The position numbers were made by a program, and so were the translations under genes. Shown here one piece after another: positions 50,701-60,778 of a DNA stretch of 64,000 bases. The stretch's first letter is position 1, and each line of letters opens with the position of its first letter. The notes beneath the pieces were generated by a model. It saw nothing but the letters and a program-made list of their open reading frames with translations. It had not been told where the DNA came from and did not search any database. Source of the DNA: Aquilaria yunnanensis (Eukaryota > Streptophyta > Magnoliopsida > Malvales > Thymelaeaceae); assembly GCA_039654915.1 (NCBI GenBank), contig CM077600.1, positions 36,812,492-36,876,491 on the forward strand, in the 5' to 3' direction.

Positions 50701-51449
50701 TAGAACCTCTAACGATAGGAAAGGTTCTATCGTTGTAAGATGGACTGAATGATTGATTGTTTGTTTGAGGTTTAAGGAAAGGTCCTTAGAACCTCTAACG
50801 ATAGGAAATGTTCTATCGTTGTAAGATGGACTGAATGATTAATTGTTTGTTTGAGGTTTAAGGAAAGGTCCTTAGAACCTCTAACGATAGGAAAGGTTCT
50901 ATCGTTGTAAGATGGACTGAATGATTGATTGTTTGTTTGAGGTTTAAGGAAAGGTCCTTAGAACCTCTAACGATAGGAAAGGTTATATCGTTGTAAGATG
51001 GACTGAATGATTGATTGTTTGTTTGAGGTTTAAGGAAAGGTCCTTAGAACCTCTAACGATAGGAAAGGTTCTATCGTTGTAAGATGGACTGAATGATTGA
51101 TTGTTTGTTTGAGGTTTAAGGAAAGGTCCTTAGAACCTCTAACGATAGGAAAGGTTCTATCGTTGTAAGATGGACTGAATGATTGATTGTTTGTTTGAGG
51201 TTTAAGGAAAGGTCCTTAGAACCTCTAACGATATGAAAGGTTCTATCGTTGTAAGATGGACTGAATGATTGATTGTTTGTTTGAGGTTTAAGGAAAGGTC
51301 CTTAGAACCTCTAACGATAGGAAAGGTTTTATCGTTGTAAGATGGACTGAATGATTGATTGTTTGTTTAAGGTTTAAGGAAAGGTCCTTAGAACCTCTAA
51401 CGATAGGAAAGGTTCTATCGTTGTAAGATGGACTGAATGATTGATTGAT
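47761..51449. repeat. 86-bp tandem array, ~43 copies
   Basis: The unit starts AAGGAAAGGTCCTTAGAACC and repeats every 86 bases (for example 47941 to 48027). More diverged half-units precede it at 47588-47760. Each unit contains AACGATAG-GAAAGGTT-CTATCGTT, an 8-base perfect stem with an 8-base loop, and a second short AAGG...CCTT palindrome. Units are nearly identical, with a few variants (GATCGG, TATGAAA). It occupies the 3' untranslated part of the element, a place where Tat/Ogre elements are known to carry tandem repeats. Confidence 0.96.
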
Positions 51450-52160
51450 TTCGAGGCAAATGTTCCATCCTTAAAACCTTGAATTGATTGATTGATCTCG
51501 AGGCAAAGATTTCATCCTTAAAACCTCAGATTGATTGATTGATGTCGAGGCAAAGGTTCCATCCTTAAAACCTCAGATTGATTGGTTGATTTCGAGGCAA
51601 AGGTTCCATCGTTAAAACCTCAGATTGATTGATTGATGTCGAGGCAAAGGTTCCATCCTTAAAACCTCGGATTGATTGATTGATGTCGAGGTAAAGGTTC
51701 CATCCTTAAAACCTCGAATTGATTGATTGATCTCGAGGCAAAGGTTCCATCCTTAAAACCTCGGATTGATTGATTGATTTCGAGGCAAAGGTTCCATCCT
51801 TAAAACCTCGGATTGATTGATTGATGTCGAGGTAAAGGTTCCATCCTTAAAACCTCGAATTGATTGATTGATGTCGAGGTAAAGGTTCCATCCTTAAAAC
51901 CTCGAATTGATTGATTGATCTCGAGGCAAAGGTTCCATCCTTAAAACCCCGATGATGAAAATTGATTGTTTTCGAGGCAAAGGTTCCATCCTTAAAACCT
52001 CGGATTGATTGATTGATGTCGAGGTAAAGGTTCCATCCTTAAAACCTCGAATTGATTGATTGATCTCGAGGCAAAGGTTCCATCCTTAAAACCTCGGATT
52101 GATTGATTGATTTCGAGGCAAAGGTTCCATCCTTAAAACCCCGATGATGAAAATTGATTT
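51450..52160. repeat. 47-bp tandem array, ~15 copies
   Basis: The unit is TCGAGGCAAAGGTTCCATCC then TTAAAACCTCGGATTGATTGATTGA. TCGAGG...CCTCGA can pair within each unit. It directly adjoins the 86-bp array, and both contain GATTGATTG, so the two may share an origin. Confidence 0.93.
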
Positions 52161-52705
52161 TGAGGCTAAGGAGCTTTCCTTAGGAACTCGAGCGAAATTT
52201 ATATGAAAGAAATTGAAATTGGAATAATTTTTTTTGAAAGTGTGAATTTTCATAATAGGCGAGCGCAAAGAATTAGGCTTCGATAAAACGAGTGAATCTT
52301 GATGATGACAATAACACTGACAAATTATGTAAAGGGAACGGATGTTTGGAATCAATATTTAAGGTTCATCTAATATTTTCTTCAGTAAATATAGATTCCC
52401 TTGTGAGATATGTCATCCGAATAAGGTTAAAGCTTAACTACCCCAAAATGTTATGCCTAGTAGACCTAATAGGATGCGTCTCAAGAGTAACAAAAATTAC
52501 TCTTTACTCAGCCATTCCAACCTAAAGGCATTGTCCTATGGTTTTAATATCAGCATGGACGAAACTATATTATAAAAAAAGAAATTCCCTGAAAAGAAAA
52601 ACTGAAACGCGAAAGAAAATGCTGATAATAAAACTAAAGGACAAAAAAAACGGATTAGATCGCTTCTTTCTTCCACAATACTTCAACAGGGTGAGTAGAG
52701 GACCA
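52161..52705. other. Spacer between the tandem arrays and LOG
   Basis: This is the 3' flank of the LOG gene in the element sense. No convincing gene; the overlapping short frames on both strands are unremarkable. Confidence 0.35.
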
Positions 52706-53350
52706 TTATGGGAGTGAACTGGTCGGGAAAGACTGTCGTGTCCAGTCTATCTGAATCATTGCTGGATCTGGTTCAGGAACAAAAGCTTGTATTTTATCTA
52801 CCAATTCTTCAGCAGTTGTTGCGGATATTATGATTCGTCGTGCCATTCTTGATATGAAATTCTTCTGCATAGCATAATCCATAAAAGCTATCAGACCTGT
52901 AAAGAAATTGTTAACATTTAAAAGCCCAATGGGTTTCTTATGCAAATTAAGTTGGGCCATGGAAGCAATTTGAAAGACTTCTCCCAATGTGCCAAAACCA
53001 CCTGGTAGAGCGATAAAAGCATCAGCATTTAAAAGCATTTGTAACACACGCTCTTGCAAATTTTTAACCACTAATTCTTCTCCAATCGTGCCCCCAGAAA
53101 TAAATTTCAGAGGTCCAGGGATAATGCCCAGAACTTGACTTCCTCCTAGAGATGCTGCTGATGCTACACCTCCCATTAATCCGACACTACCTCCTCCATA
53201 AACTAAATGTATTTTTCGCTCAGCTAATACTCTACCCAAATGGTTGGCTGCTTTTAAATACTCTTCATCTTTTCCAGGAAAAGCCCCAGAAAATACACAA
53301 ATACTTCGGGATTTACGAGTTGGGGTTTTCTCCATTCCTATCCTTACCAT
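52706..53350 (-). CDS. Intronless LOG-type cytokinin riboside 5'-monophosphate phosphoribohydrolase, retrotransposon cargo
   Basis: LOG enzymes release active cytokinin bases from their nucleotides in one step. The frame from ATG 53350 gives 214 residues, close to plant LOGs. Motifs are YGGGSVGLMGGVA (51-63), LPGGFGTLGEVFQ (115-127, the PGGxGTxxE signature) and IGLLNV (141-146). The usual Met-x-x-Arg-Lys site reads LQERV (98-102): the Arg is kept, the Lys is not. Plant LOG genes have several introns and this has none, which points to capture from spliced RNA. A TATA box (53368-53375) lies only 18 bases before this ATG, so the ATG at 53335 (209 residues, MEKTPTRKS) may be the real start. It is the last gene in the sense orientation of the retroelement. 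Activity is unproven. Confidence 0.88.
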   Translation of the reverse strand: MVRIGMEKTPTRKSRSICVFSGAFPGKDEEYLKAANHLGRVLAERKIHLVYGGGSVGLMGGVASAASLGGSQVLGIIPGPLKFISGGTIGEELVVKNLQERVLQMLLNADAFIALPGGFGTLGEVFQIASMAQLNLHKKPIGLLNVNNFFTGLIAFMDYAMQKNFISRMARRIIISATTAEELVDKIQAFVPEPDPAMIQIDWTRQSFPTSSLP

Positions 53351-53367
53351 TGTGAGAAAAGAGGATA

Positions 53368-53375
53368 TATTTATA
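53368..53375 (-). promoter_or_regulatory. TATA box before LOG
   Basis: TATAAATA in CTCTATAAATATATCC on the minus strand. The usual 25-35 base spacing would place transcription start near 53340, downstream of the first ATG. Confidence 0.6.
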
Positions 53376-53399
53376 GAGATGAAGAGATAAGGCAATAAT

Positions 53400-53890
53400 T
53401 TTATTTTCAAGAATGGATACATTATTGCCAGCTATTCACAGTAGTCACAAGTATGACTTTGGTCAGGTATGGGTACATTATCGTTAAAAGAGGAGGAAAA
53501 TTTTCAAAATAGTTGCTAGCATGTACAGTAGTCACTACTGTAGCTTATGTCAGGAGTAGGTATGTGATTGTTGGAAGAGAAGGAAAATTTTAAAAAGTGG
53601 CAGCTATATACAGTAATCATAACTGTATTTCATGTCAGGAGTGGGTACATTATTGGGAGGATAATTTCAAAAGCGACAGCTAGCATGTACAGTAATCGTG
53701 ACTTTGGTTCACGTCAGGAGTGAATACATTATTACCAAAAGGGGAGGAAAATTTCAAAAGCGACAGCTAGCATGTACAGTAATCGTGACTTTGGTTCACG
53801 TCAGGAGTGGATACATTATTACCAAAAGGGGAGGAAAATTTCAAAAGCGACAGCTAGCATGTACAGTAATCGTGACTTTGATCCTCGTCT
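53400..53890. repeat. ~87-bp repeat, ~5 copies, between LOG and the first virus-like gene
   Basis: GACAGCTAGCATGTACAGTA recurs at 53675, 53762 and 53849, 87 bases apart. Two older, more diverged copies lie towards LOG. Single related segments occur at 54585-54665 and 55405-55500, between the virus-like gene copies, so the unit belongs to the duplicated gene module. Confidence 0.9.
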
Positions 53891-53928
53891 TCCACTGGCT
53901 TTGCGTCCAGTAATGGCTTCAATGCTTT

Positions 53929-54477
53929 CTATGAATCGGTGATTTGCATCTCATCTAGCTTTCTCACAAACTGGCAAACAGGGTCGTTTAGGGTCAGATT
54001 CCCAAGACTGTAACGATCTCGTTCTTTTTGGAAAATTATCCATAATCCAACAACCTCAAATTGCACTATTCCGCAAGAATGCGCTTCAAGAACCTCTCGA
54101 ATATCTTCTAGAGATTCCTTACGCAAGCCATTCTTAATGAATCTTATTCTATCATTACGATTTCTGGTGATCACTCCTGGAGAACGACATTTATTGCCGC
54201 AAATCCACCATCCACAATTATGACAAACGCCTAGCCTCTTTGCTCTTCTTTTTTTGGCATAAGCGCTTTTACCAAAGCCGGGCATACGGGGAAAGAACGC
54301 TTCTGGAACTTCACCAGCTGAACGAACCTTAACTTCGATTAGCCACCGCACATTATCAGGAATGCCTTTGTGCATAAATACTCTGAATCGTTCACATCTA
54401 GCTTGATAAATCTTTTTAAGAACATTTATTGGGAAGGAAGGAAAATACTTTCGTAGGGCGGAAAGAGAAGACTCCAT
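53929..54477 (-). CDS. Virus-like cysteine-rich nucleic-acid-binding protein, copy 1 (open)
   Basis: 182 residues with no stop. The centre has a basic arm (AKKRRAKR, 74-81) followed by a compact Cys cluster, C85-x2-C88-x4-C93-x3-C97, then RSPG. The pattern of a (G)(K/R)S-x-YA-basic stretch next to a Cys cluster and Pro-Gly is that of plant-virus cysteine-rich nucleic-acid-binding proteins (carlavirus and related groups), some of which suppress RNA silencing. This match is from motif recognition only; a modified retroviral-type zinc knuckle is the alternative, but the spacing and lack of His differ. The N-terminal 60 residues and C-terminal 80 are not recognised. It has its own TATA box (54544-54551) 67 bases upstream and lies in element sense. 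Confidence 0.75.
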   Translation of the reverse strand: MESSLSALRKYFPSFPINVLKKIYQARCERFRVFMHKGIPDNVRWLIEVKVRSAGEVPEAFFPRMPGFGKSAYAKKRRAKRLGVCHNCGWWICGNKCRSPGVITRNRNDRIRFIKNGLRKESLEDIREVLEAHSCGIVQFEVVGLWIIFQKERDRYSLGNLTLNDPVCQFVRKLDEMQITDS

Positions 54478-54543
54478 TGATGAAGGAGGTATTTAAGAGA
54501 AGAAAGAAATTAATGATTGTAGGAAACGAAAATAACTAACACA

Positions 54544-54551
54544 TATTTATA
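54544..54551 (-). promoter_or_regulatory. TATA box before virus-like gene copy 1
   Basis: TATAAATA in CTATAAATATG on the minus strand, 67 bases before the ATG at 54477. Confidence 0.6.
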
Positions 54552-54701
54552 GTTATGAAAGGGATAATGCGTTAATTACACTTACAGAAGCAAGTACATT
54601 ATTGTCAAAAGAGAAGACAAATGACAGCTTATATGTACAGGAATCATGACCGTGGCTCTCATCTTCCACTGATTCATGTCCAGTAATGGCTTCAATGCTT
54701 T

Positions 54702-55250
54702 CTATAAGTCGGGGATTTGCTTCCCATCCAGTTTTCTTACAAACTGACAAACAGGGTCGTTTAAAGTCACATTCCCAAGACTGTAACGGTTTCGTTCTTT
54801 ATGGTAAGTCATCCATAAACCGATAATTTCACCTTGCACTTTTCCACAAGAATGCGTTTCAAGAGTCTCTCGGATATCTTCCAGAGATTCCTTACGCAGG
54901 CCATTCTTAATGAATTTTCTTTTATCTTCACGATTTATGGAGATGTATCCTAAAGAGCGACATTTAGTAATACAATTCCATCGCCCACATTTATAACACA
55001 CGCCTAGTCTCTTTGCTCTTCGCCTTTTGGCATAACGGCTTTTACCTAAACCGGGCATGCGGGGCATAAATGCATCTGGAACTTCACCCGCCAGACGGAC
55101 CTTAGCTTCAATTATCCACTGCACATTATCGGGAATGCCTTTGCGTGTAAAAACTCTGATTCTTTCACATCTAGCAAGGTAGATCTTTTTAAGGACTTTT
55201 ATTGGAAGGGAAGGAAAGTATTTTCACAGTGCAGAAAGAGTAGAATCCAT
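54702..55250 (-). pseudogene. Virus-like cysteine-rich protein gene, copy 2 (stop at codon 9)
   Basis: Same 549-base length as copies 1 and 3, with no indel. A TGA at codon 9 (55224-55226) interrupts it. The rest of the frame is open, including the basic arm and Cys cluster (RRAKRLGVCYKCGRWNC). An internal ATG at 55124 could begin a shorter product that keeps the Cys cluster. A TATA box lies at 55370-55377. The divergence from copy 1 shows the duplication predates the recent insertion of the whole element. Confidence 0.78.
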
Positions 55251-55369
55251 TGATGAGAGAAGAATTTGAGAGAAGAGGGAAATGAATCAGTTATTGTAGA
55301 AGACTGGAATAACCGAATTTAGAAGTCACGGGGTATCTTATCCGCTGCTTAATCAGAAGGAAGAACACG

Positions 55370-55377
55370 TATTTATA
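55370..55377 (-). promoter_or_regulatory. TATA box before virus-like gene copy 2
   Basis: TATAAATA in CTATAAATACG on the minus strand, 120 bases before the ATG at 55250. Confidence 0.55.
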
Positions 55378-55539
55378 GTGATGAAAAGGGATAACGTGTC
55401 GATTACACTTAGGGGAGCATGTACATCTGTCAAAAGAAAATGCAAACTTTTCCAAATATAACAAACTGTATGTACAGTAATTGTGACTGTGGCTCACATC
55501 TTCCACTGGCTTTACGTCTAGTAACGGCATTAACGGCTT

Positions 55540-56088
55540 CTATGAGTCGAGGATTTGCTTCCCATCCAGTTTTCTTACAAGCTGGCAAACAGGGTTATTT
55601 ACAGTCAGATTCCCGGGACTGTAACGGTTTCGTTCTTCATGAAAAATGCTCCATAAACCAAGAAGTTCACGTTGCACAGATCCACAAGAATGTGTTTCAA
55701 GAGTCTCTCGGATATCTTCCAATGAGTCCTTACTCAGGCTATTCTTGATGAATCGTATTTTATCTTCTCGATTATCGGAGATCATTCATAAAGAACGACA
55801 TTTAGTATTACAAGTCCACCGTCCACATTTGTGGCAGACTTGTAACCTTTTCGCTCTTCGCTTTTTGGCATAAGAGCTTTTGCCTATACCAGGCATGTGA
55901 GACACAAATGCCTCTGGGATTTCACCCGCCAGACGAACCTTGGCTTCGATTAACCACCGCACATCTTCAGGGATTCCTTTGTGCATCAGAACTCTTAATC
56001 GTTCACAGCGAACTTGGTAGATCTTTTTTAGAATGTTCATTGGGAGAGAAGGAAAATATTTTCGTAAGACAGAAAGAGTAGGATCCAT
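55540..56088 (-). pseudogene. Virus-like cysteine-rich protein gene, copy 3 (stop at codon 101)
   Basis: 549 bases, in line with the other copies. A TGA at codon 101 (55786-55788), just after the Cys cluster (CHKCGRWTCNTKCRSL), splits it into an N-terminal part that keeps the basic arm and cluster and a C-terminal part that is open to the normal end. A possible TATA (ATATAAAAAAT, minus strand near 56240-56250) lies about 155 bases upstream. The 5' leader resembles that of copy 2 (GCGGATA...CCGTGAC). Confidence 0.78.
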
Positions 56089-57399
56089 TTTCTAGAGGGA
56101 AGTAAAAGAAAGAAGAGAGGAAAGAATCAGTTATTATGGGCAACTGAGAGAACCGACTTGAGAGTCACGGAGTACTGTATCCGCCGTTTAACCGGAAAAG
56201 TGGATCCTACTTTATTTTGATGTCATAGATATTTCTTATTTTTTATATCCCATCGGGCTGACGTTGATCCAGTCCTTGATTATTGAATCTATTGGCAGCT
56301 TTTGCCAAATTGTCAACGACAATATTTCATGATGTATACCTTATCCTTGACTATGGCTATCTCTTATCTTGGATACCATTATGCTGACGTCAATGCTGTC
56401 CCTCCAGGTGTAGCAGCTTTTGCCAAATTGTCTACCTTATCGTTAAATTCCTGACGCGGCTTGGTCCAGCGTATTAGCTGTACATCCAGTGATAGGCTGG
56501 TAAGAGCTGATGTCATTGAGATGTCAGCTTATACTATGCCGTGGATGTGATCCCACCTGATCCCTATTATGTAAAAGCCATGTATACATGATGTGAAATG
56601 CATGAATGTAATGCATGCGTAACTGATGGTATTCTTTTATTTTGGATCTAGTTTTTCATGTCTTTGCTTTATTGGATCCCCTTTGTAATTGCCTTCTTGG
56701 ACTATCATTAAATCCCTTTATGCTTCCCAGCTTTTGTCCATTGCCTCAAAAGCCCAACTCTTTTCAAAATCCTTTTTTTTTTTTGACTTGTTCTTGAATT
56801 TTGGCCTCAATTTCTTTAAAGTTGGCCCACCTCATAATTTATATCTCTTTCGGGTACTCATCCATTGTCATGGATTTGATACCATCAAAGGCTTTACTTT
56901 CAATGTCTGTTTTGCCCCTTTTCTTGTGACCGTGCCGACACTTACTTATCCTCATGTTATAATCTGAATGATTGCTCTTCTTATGTTTTGATGCATAAGA
57001 CTTGCCCCCTTGTCTATTGAACTTCTTTGTTGGCAGTACTCCTCTTACGCTTTGTAGAGACTACTTTGCCCTCCTGAATATGGTATTTATGTGGAGAAAA
57101 GGTATCATATCGCCTTTGATTTAACAGAAGGTCGAGCATTTCTAGACCTTTGTGATGACACTTGATCGTAAATTTCTCTTACAAGAACCACATCTTATTA
57201 AAGAAAGACTCAAGCTATCTCCTCACTTTTAAGTCTACATACATTAATGAATAATGGTTTGGCCTTAAAGAAAAACTTTCATCAATTTGCAAAGCTTGAC
57301 AAAGTAATTTACGGTCTTTGTTTTTAATTAAAATATCCTGCCATTCTTCCCTTTTCCAACTCGAAGACATAAACTGTGCAAGGCAATAAGGTAGAAACA
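56089..57399. other. Element interior upstream of the virus-like genes
   Basis: It holds the promoter side of copy 3, then non-coding DNA. GCTTTTGCCAAATTGTC occurs twice (about 56298 and 56408). No gene recognised. Confidence 0.35.
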
Positions 57400-58105
57400 T
57401 GATTCACAATAATAGCCTTTTAACTGAATGAGGATGATATCGAGAGGTAAATGTTAGGTGTGAGGAAAGTTAAGTTTGAATGTTTTTTTTTTTGTGGCAG
57501 TCTTTTAGCTGAATGAGAATAATATTAAGAGGTAAATATTAGGTCTGAGTAAAGTTAAGTTTGAGTGGTGTGAAAGAAGGGTCTTTTAATACTACTCGTG
57601 AGCAGTATTAAATAAGGTAGAAATATGTTTCACAATGATAGTCTTTTGACTGAATGAGGATGTTAGGTCTGAGGAAAGTTAAATTTAAGTGGTGTGAAAG
57701 AATGGTCTTTTAATACTACTCGTGAGCAGTATTAAATAAGGTAGAAACATGATTCACAATGATAGTCTTTTAGCTGAATGAGGATGATAAGTCTGAGAAA
57801 AGTTAAGTTTAAGTGGTGTGAAAGAATGGTCTTTTAATACTACTCGTGAGCAGCATTAAATAAGGTAGAAACATGTTTCACAATGATAGTCTTTTAGCTG
57901 AATGAGGATGATAAGTCTGAGGAAAGTTAAGTTTAAGTGGTTTGAAAGAAGGGTCTTTTAATACTACTCGTGAGCAGCATTAAATAAGGTAGAAACATGT
58001 TTCACAATGATAGTCTTTTAGCTGAATGAGGATGATAAGTCTGAGGAAAGTTAAGTTTAAGTGGTTTGAAAGAAGGGTCTTTTAATACTACTCGTGAGCA
58101 AATTT
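57400..58105. repeat. ~124-bp tandem repeat, ~5-6 copies
   Basis: TTTTAATACTACTCGTGAGC recurs near 57585, 57708, 57831, 57956 and 58080, spacing 123-126. The first unit is diverged. Confidence 0.9.
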
Positions 58106-58254
58106 GATTATGGTGAAAAACTCAATAGTGATGACCTCAATTTGCCACTCTTTCCAGAAAGTTAGACCTCATCTATTGCCCCCCAACTATTGTGATCTTT
58201 ATGCATGCTTGGTTTGAGGGTTGCTTTTGTGTTCTAAACCGCCTTTGCAGGTTT

Positions 58255-58700
58255 TCAGTCTAGAATCCATAGCTCACTTTTTTTGTTTTCTTTCTTTTGC
58301 TCTAGTTTGGGCCCTTTTTCCTTTTTTTTTTTTTGTTTTTTTTTGTTTCCCCCTTGTTTTTTTTTTTTGTAAGCTATGGTGATGACATACTTGATAACTC
58401 TCTTGAAGTGAGATGACTCAAGTGGCCTTGCTTGCTCGTGCTTGTTCTCAGTCCTTTTTGGTTTTGAATTTTCCCTTGTTGTCTTTTTTATGGAAGGGAT
58501 GAATTTCTCTTTTCGGAGATTGTGTTGCAAAGAACTGAGGTCATAGCCCTCTTAAAATGAGATGATTCAAGTGGCCTTACTTGCTTGTGTTTGCTCTCAG
58601 TCTCTTTTTTTTTTGTTTTGGATTTTCCCTTTTAATGGCTTTTGATGAAAGGGATGAACTTCTTTCCTTTGTTGGAATTTGTGTTGTGGAAAACTGATAA
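58255..58700. repeat. Two ~150-bp direct repeats with T-rich low-complexity DNA
   Basis: TCAAGTGGCCTTGCTTGCTC (58417) and TCAAGTGGCCTTACTTGCTT (58567) mark two copies that share TTTTCCCTT and GAAAGGGATGAA-type blocks. The Lys-rich frame on the minus strand arises from the T-runs and is not a gene. Confidence 0.75.
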
Positions 58701-58949
58701 TCTTTTTTTTTGTATTGAGCATTTGTGAGAATTGGGAGGCCACTGAAGTCATTTAATATGAGAGCTACCTTGTTTGGAAGCTAACCCCAGACTTCTTGCA
58801 AGGATGTTGATAACCACTATGAATTCTTCTTTTAAGAGTTGGGGTGCAACATATGAAATCCTTCTTACTAGATTTGACAGCACTTTCAAGATCGCCACTA
58901 TTAAATCTCCCTTAACTTTTTATTTTCACCCACGAGTAGTATCGTTTTC

Positions 58950-59290
58950 AAAGTAAAGTGTGATAGCAATAATGGATAGTATAATGGCAAAGAGTGAGAG
59001 GTGGATATAAAAACGGAATTTTTGGTAAGAAGTGGTAGAATGTGTAGGTGTAATAATTGAATTTTTGGTAAAAATTGGTAGAATGTGTAGATGTAATAAT
59101 GGAATTAAAAAGTGGTAGAATGCACACATAACATCTTTTTGTTGGAGAACAAAAAGAATTACCAGTTGTCGAAAAGTAAAGTGTGATGGCAATAATGGAT
59201 AGTATAATAGCAAAGAGTGTAAAAATGGAAAGTAGTAGAATGCACGCATTACATCTTTTTGTTGTACCAGAAAAAGAATAGCAGGTGTCC
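58950..59290. repeat. Short nested direct repeats
   Basis: TAAAGTGTGATRGCAATAATGGATAGTATAATRGCAAAGAGTG-like segments occur at 58955 and 59177; AGTGGTAGAATG-type segments recur between them. Confidence 0.75.
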
Positions 59291-59610
59291 ATTTAACAAA
59301 GACTACACCCTAGATTCTGGACTAAATCTAGGAGATTTTTACTATTAAATTACTTTTGCAAGCTTTCAAAGATACAAGTTTATTCAAAGGATTCCCTGTC
59401 ATTCAAAAGTGTGTGCGGACTGTTAGGTCAGATCTGACTTGGAGCCCTTCCAAGATTAATGTAATTCCAGCTCAAAATCTTCACTTTCAATTACCAATCA
59501 CATCATGGCCTAGCAACTTAGACTCGACCAACTGTTGGACCTTGAGTTTCAGCACCACAGACTTTTCAGTTACATTTGGGATTTGGGTCATACCAACTTG
59601 GAAGAGAAGG

Positions 59611-59793
59611 TCACTTGGCCTTTGCTACTATTGATATAGATGATAGCAGAATGCCTTCTTCAGCAAAGACTGTGATTAACTTTCCTTCAAAAATGAATTT
59701 CATTTTTTGGTGTAATAAGGAGGGAATTACTCCAGCCATATTTTCTATCTTGGACTCTATATCTATGAGACGTCCTTCAGTTTGTTCTGCCAT
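59611..59793 (-). other. Possible gag N-terminal remnant
   Basis: A 60-codon frame in element sense begins MAEQTEGRLIDIESKIENMA, a polar, coiled-coil-like start of the kind seen in some plant Ty3/gypsy gag proteins. It stops early and no capsid or zinc knuckle follows. Weak assignment. Confidence 0.25.
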
Positions 59794-59860
59794 TAGTCTT
59801 GTTTGGAGCCGAGTTGGATATTGGTGTTGAGATCCAATTTTACTTTTTTTTTTTTTTTAA

Positions 59861-60060
59861 AGTGAGATTCATTTTATTAGATTTTACATGTATATGATTG
59901 ATGCAATGGATGCATGCAATACATAATGAGATTATGTTTTTTATCAAAATTTATATGCACGTGATTGATGTAATGGATGCATGCAATATAAAGTGAGATT
60001 ATGTTTTTATCAGACTTTATATGCACGTGATTAATGTAATGCATGCATGCGATGAGTGAG
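59861..60060. repeat. ~66-bp tandem repeat, 3 copies
   Basis: GATTGATGYAATGGATGCATGCAAT-like units with AGTGAGATTATGTTTTTATC linkers, three times in a row, the last diverged. Confidence 0.85.
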
Positions 60061-60759
60061 TTTGCTTATCCATTATCGTGGAACTTCAAAACTTTTAGTT
60101 GTCATTATAAAGACAAAAAAGTTAGCATAATTTGATGCGTGGTTTTGATGCATGAAGAATAATTGCACAAGAAAGATAAGGTTATTAATAAGTTAAATAC
60201 CAATTAACAACTCATGAAGTATTATGGATAAACAAGTTAAAACCATACGAAGAAAAGTGTAGAGTAACAACACAGCATAACAAGGATATGCTTATGGTGT
60301 TGGTAAAATGGTAGAAATTCTATGGTCAGTTCTATGGTTAAGTGGGGAGTTCTATATGCATAAGGTGGCTTATCAAAAAGGCAAGGGATAGTTCCCGAAT
60401 CCCGTCACTAAATTATAGTGACAGCCCGATTCCTTACCCTCTAGGGTTTATGTAAGGAATGGATTAATTCGAGTCGTAGCTTTTCGTGGGCCCATGCAGA
60501 GACTAACCGTCTCAGGAGGCAATACACTACTTTGCTACTTTGAAACCGGTGAAGGCTTGGAAACCATGGCCTCACAAGGACAACAACACCAATTCCGCTT
60601 AGAAAGAACGTGTTCGATTTGAGGAAGTTCGGGTATAGAGTTTCATGTCGTGAATGCATTATGCATGTTTACTTAAGTAAATATAACACAAGAATCCACA
60701 AAAAAGTAAGCAAAGCAAAACAAAACAAATCAATATTTTAGGCTCGACTCACTAACCGT
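60061..60759 (-). other. 5' leader of the 19.2-kb element
   Basis: Non-coding sequence between the primer-binding site and the inner repeats. The short minus-strand frame at 60441-60659 has no recognised feature. Confidence 0.4.
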
Positions 60760-60778
60760 GTCCCCAGTGGAGTCGCCA
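60760..60778 (-). other. Primer-binding site of the 19.2-kb element
   Basis: On the minus strand TGGCGACTCCACTGGGGAC begins three bases inside the 5' LTR. Its complement resembles the 3' end of a plant tRNA-Arg including CCA, the primer I recall for Tat/Ogre elements. This fixes the element orientation. Confidence 0.75.

Noticed and set aside
47761..52160. Regularly spaced palindromic repeats resembling a CRISPR array
   Set aside because: The units are joined end to end without unique spacers, the DNA is from a plant, and no cas gene is present; it is a retroelement tandem array.
53929..54477. Standard retroviral CCHC zinc knuckle (gag) as identity of the cysteine-rich protein
   Set aside because: The spacing is C-x2-C-x4-C-x3-C with no His, the basic arm lies before the cluster, and no capsid region precedes it.
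58255..58530. Lysine-rich 91-codon frame
   Set aside because: It is generated by poly-T/poly-A runs.
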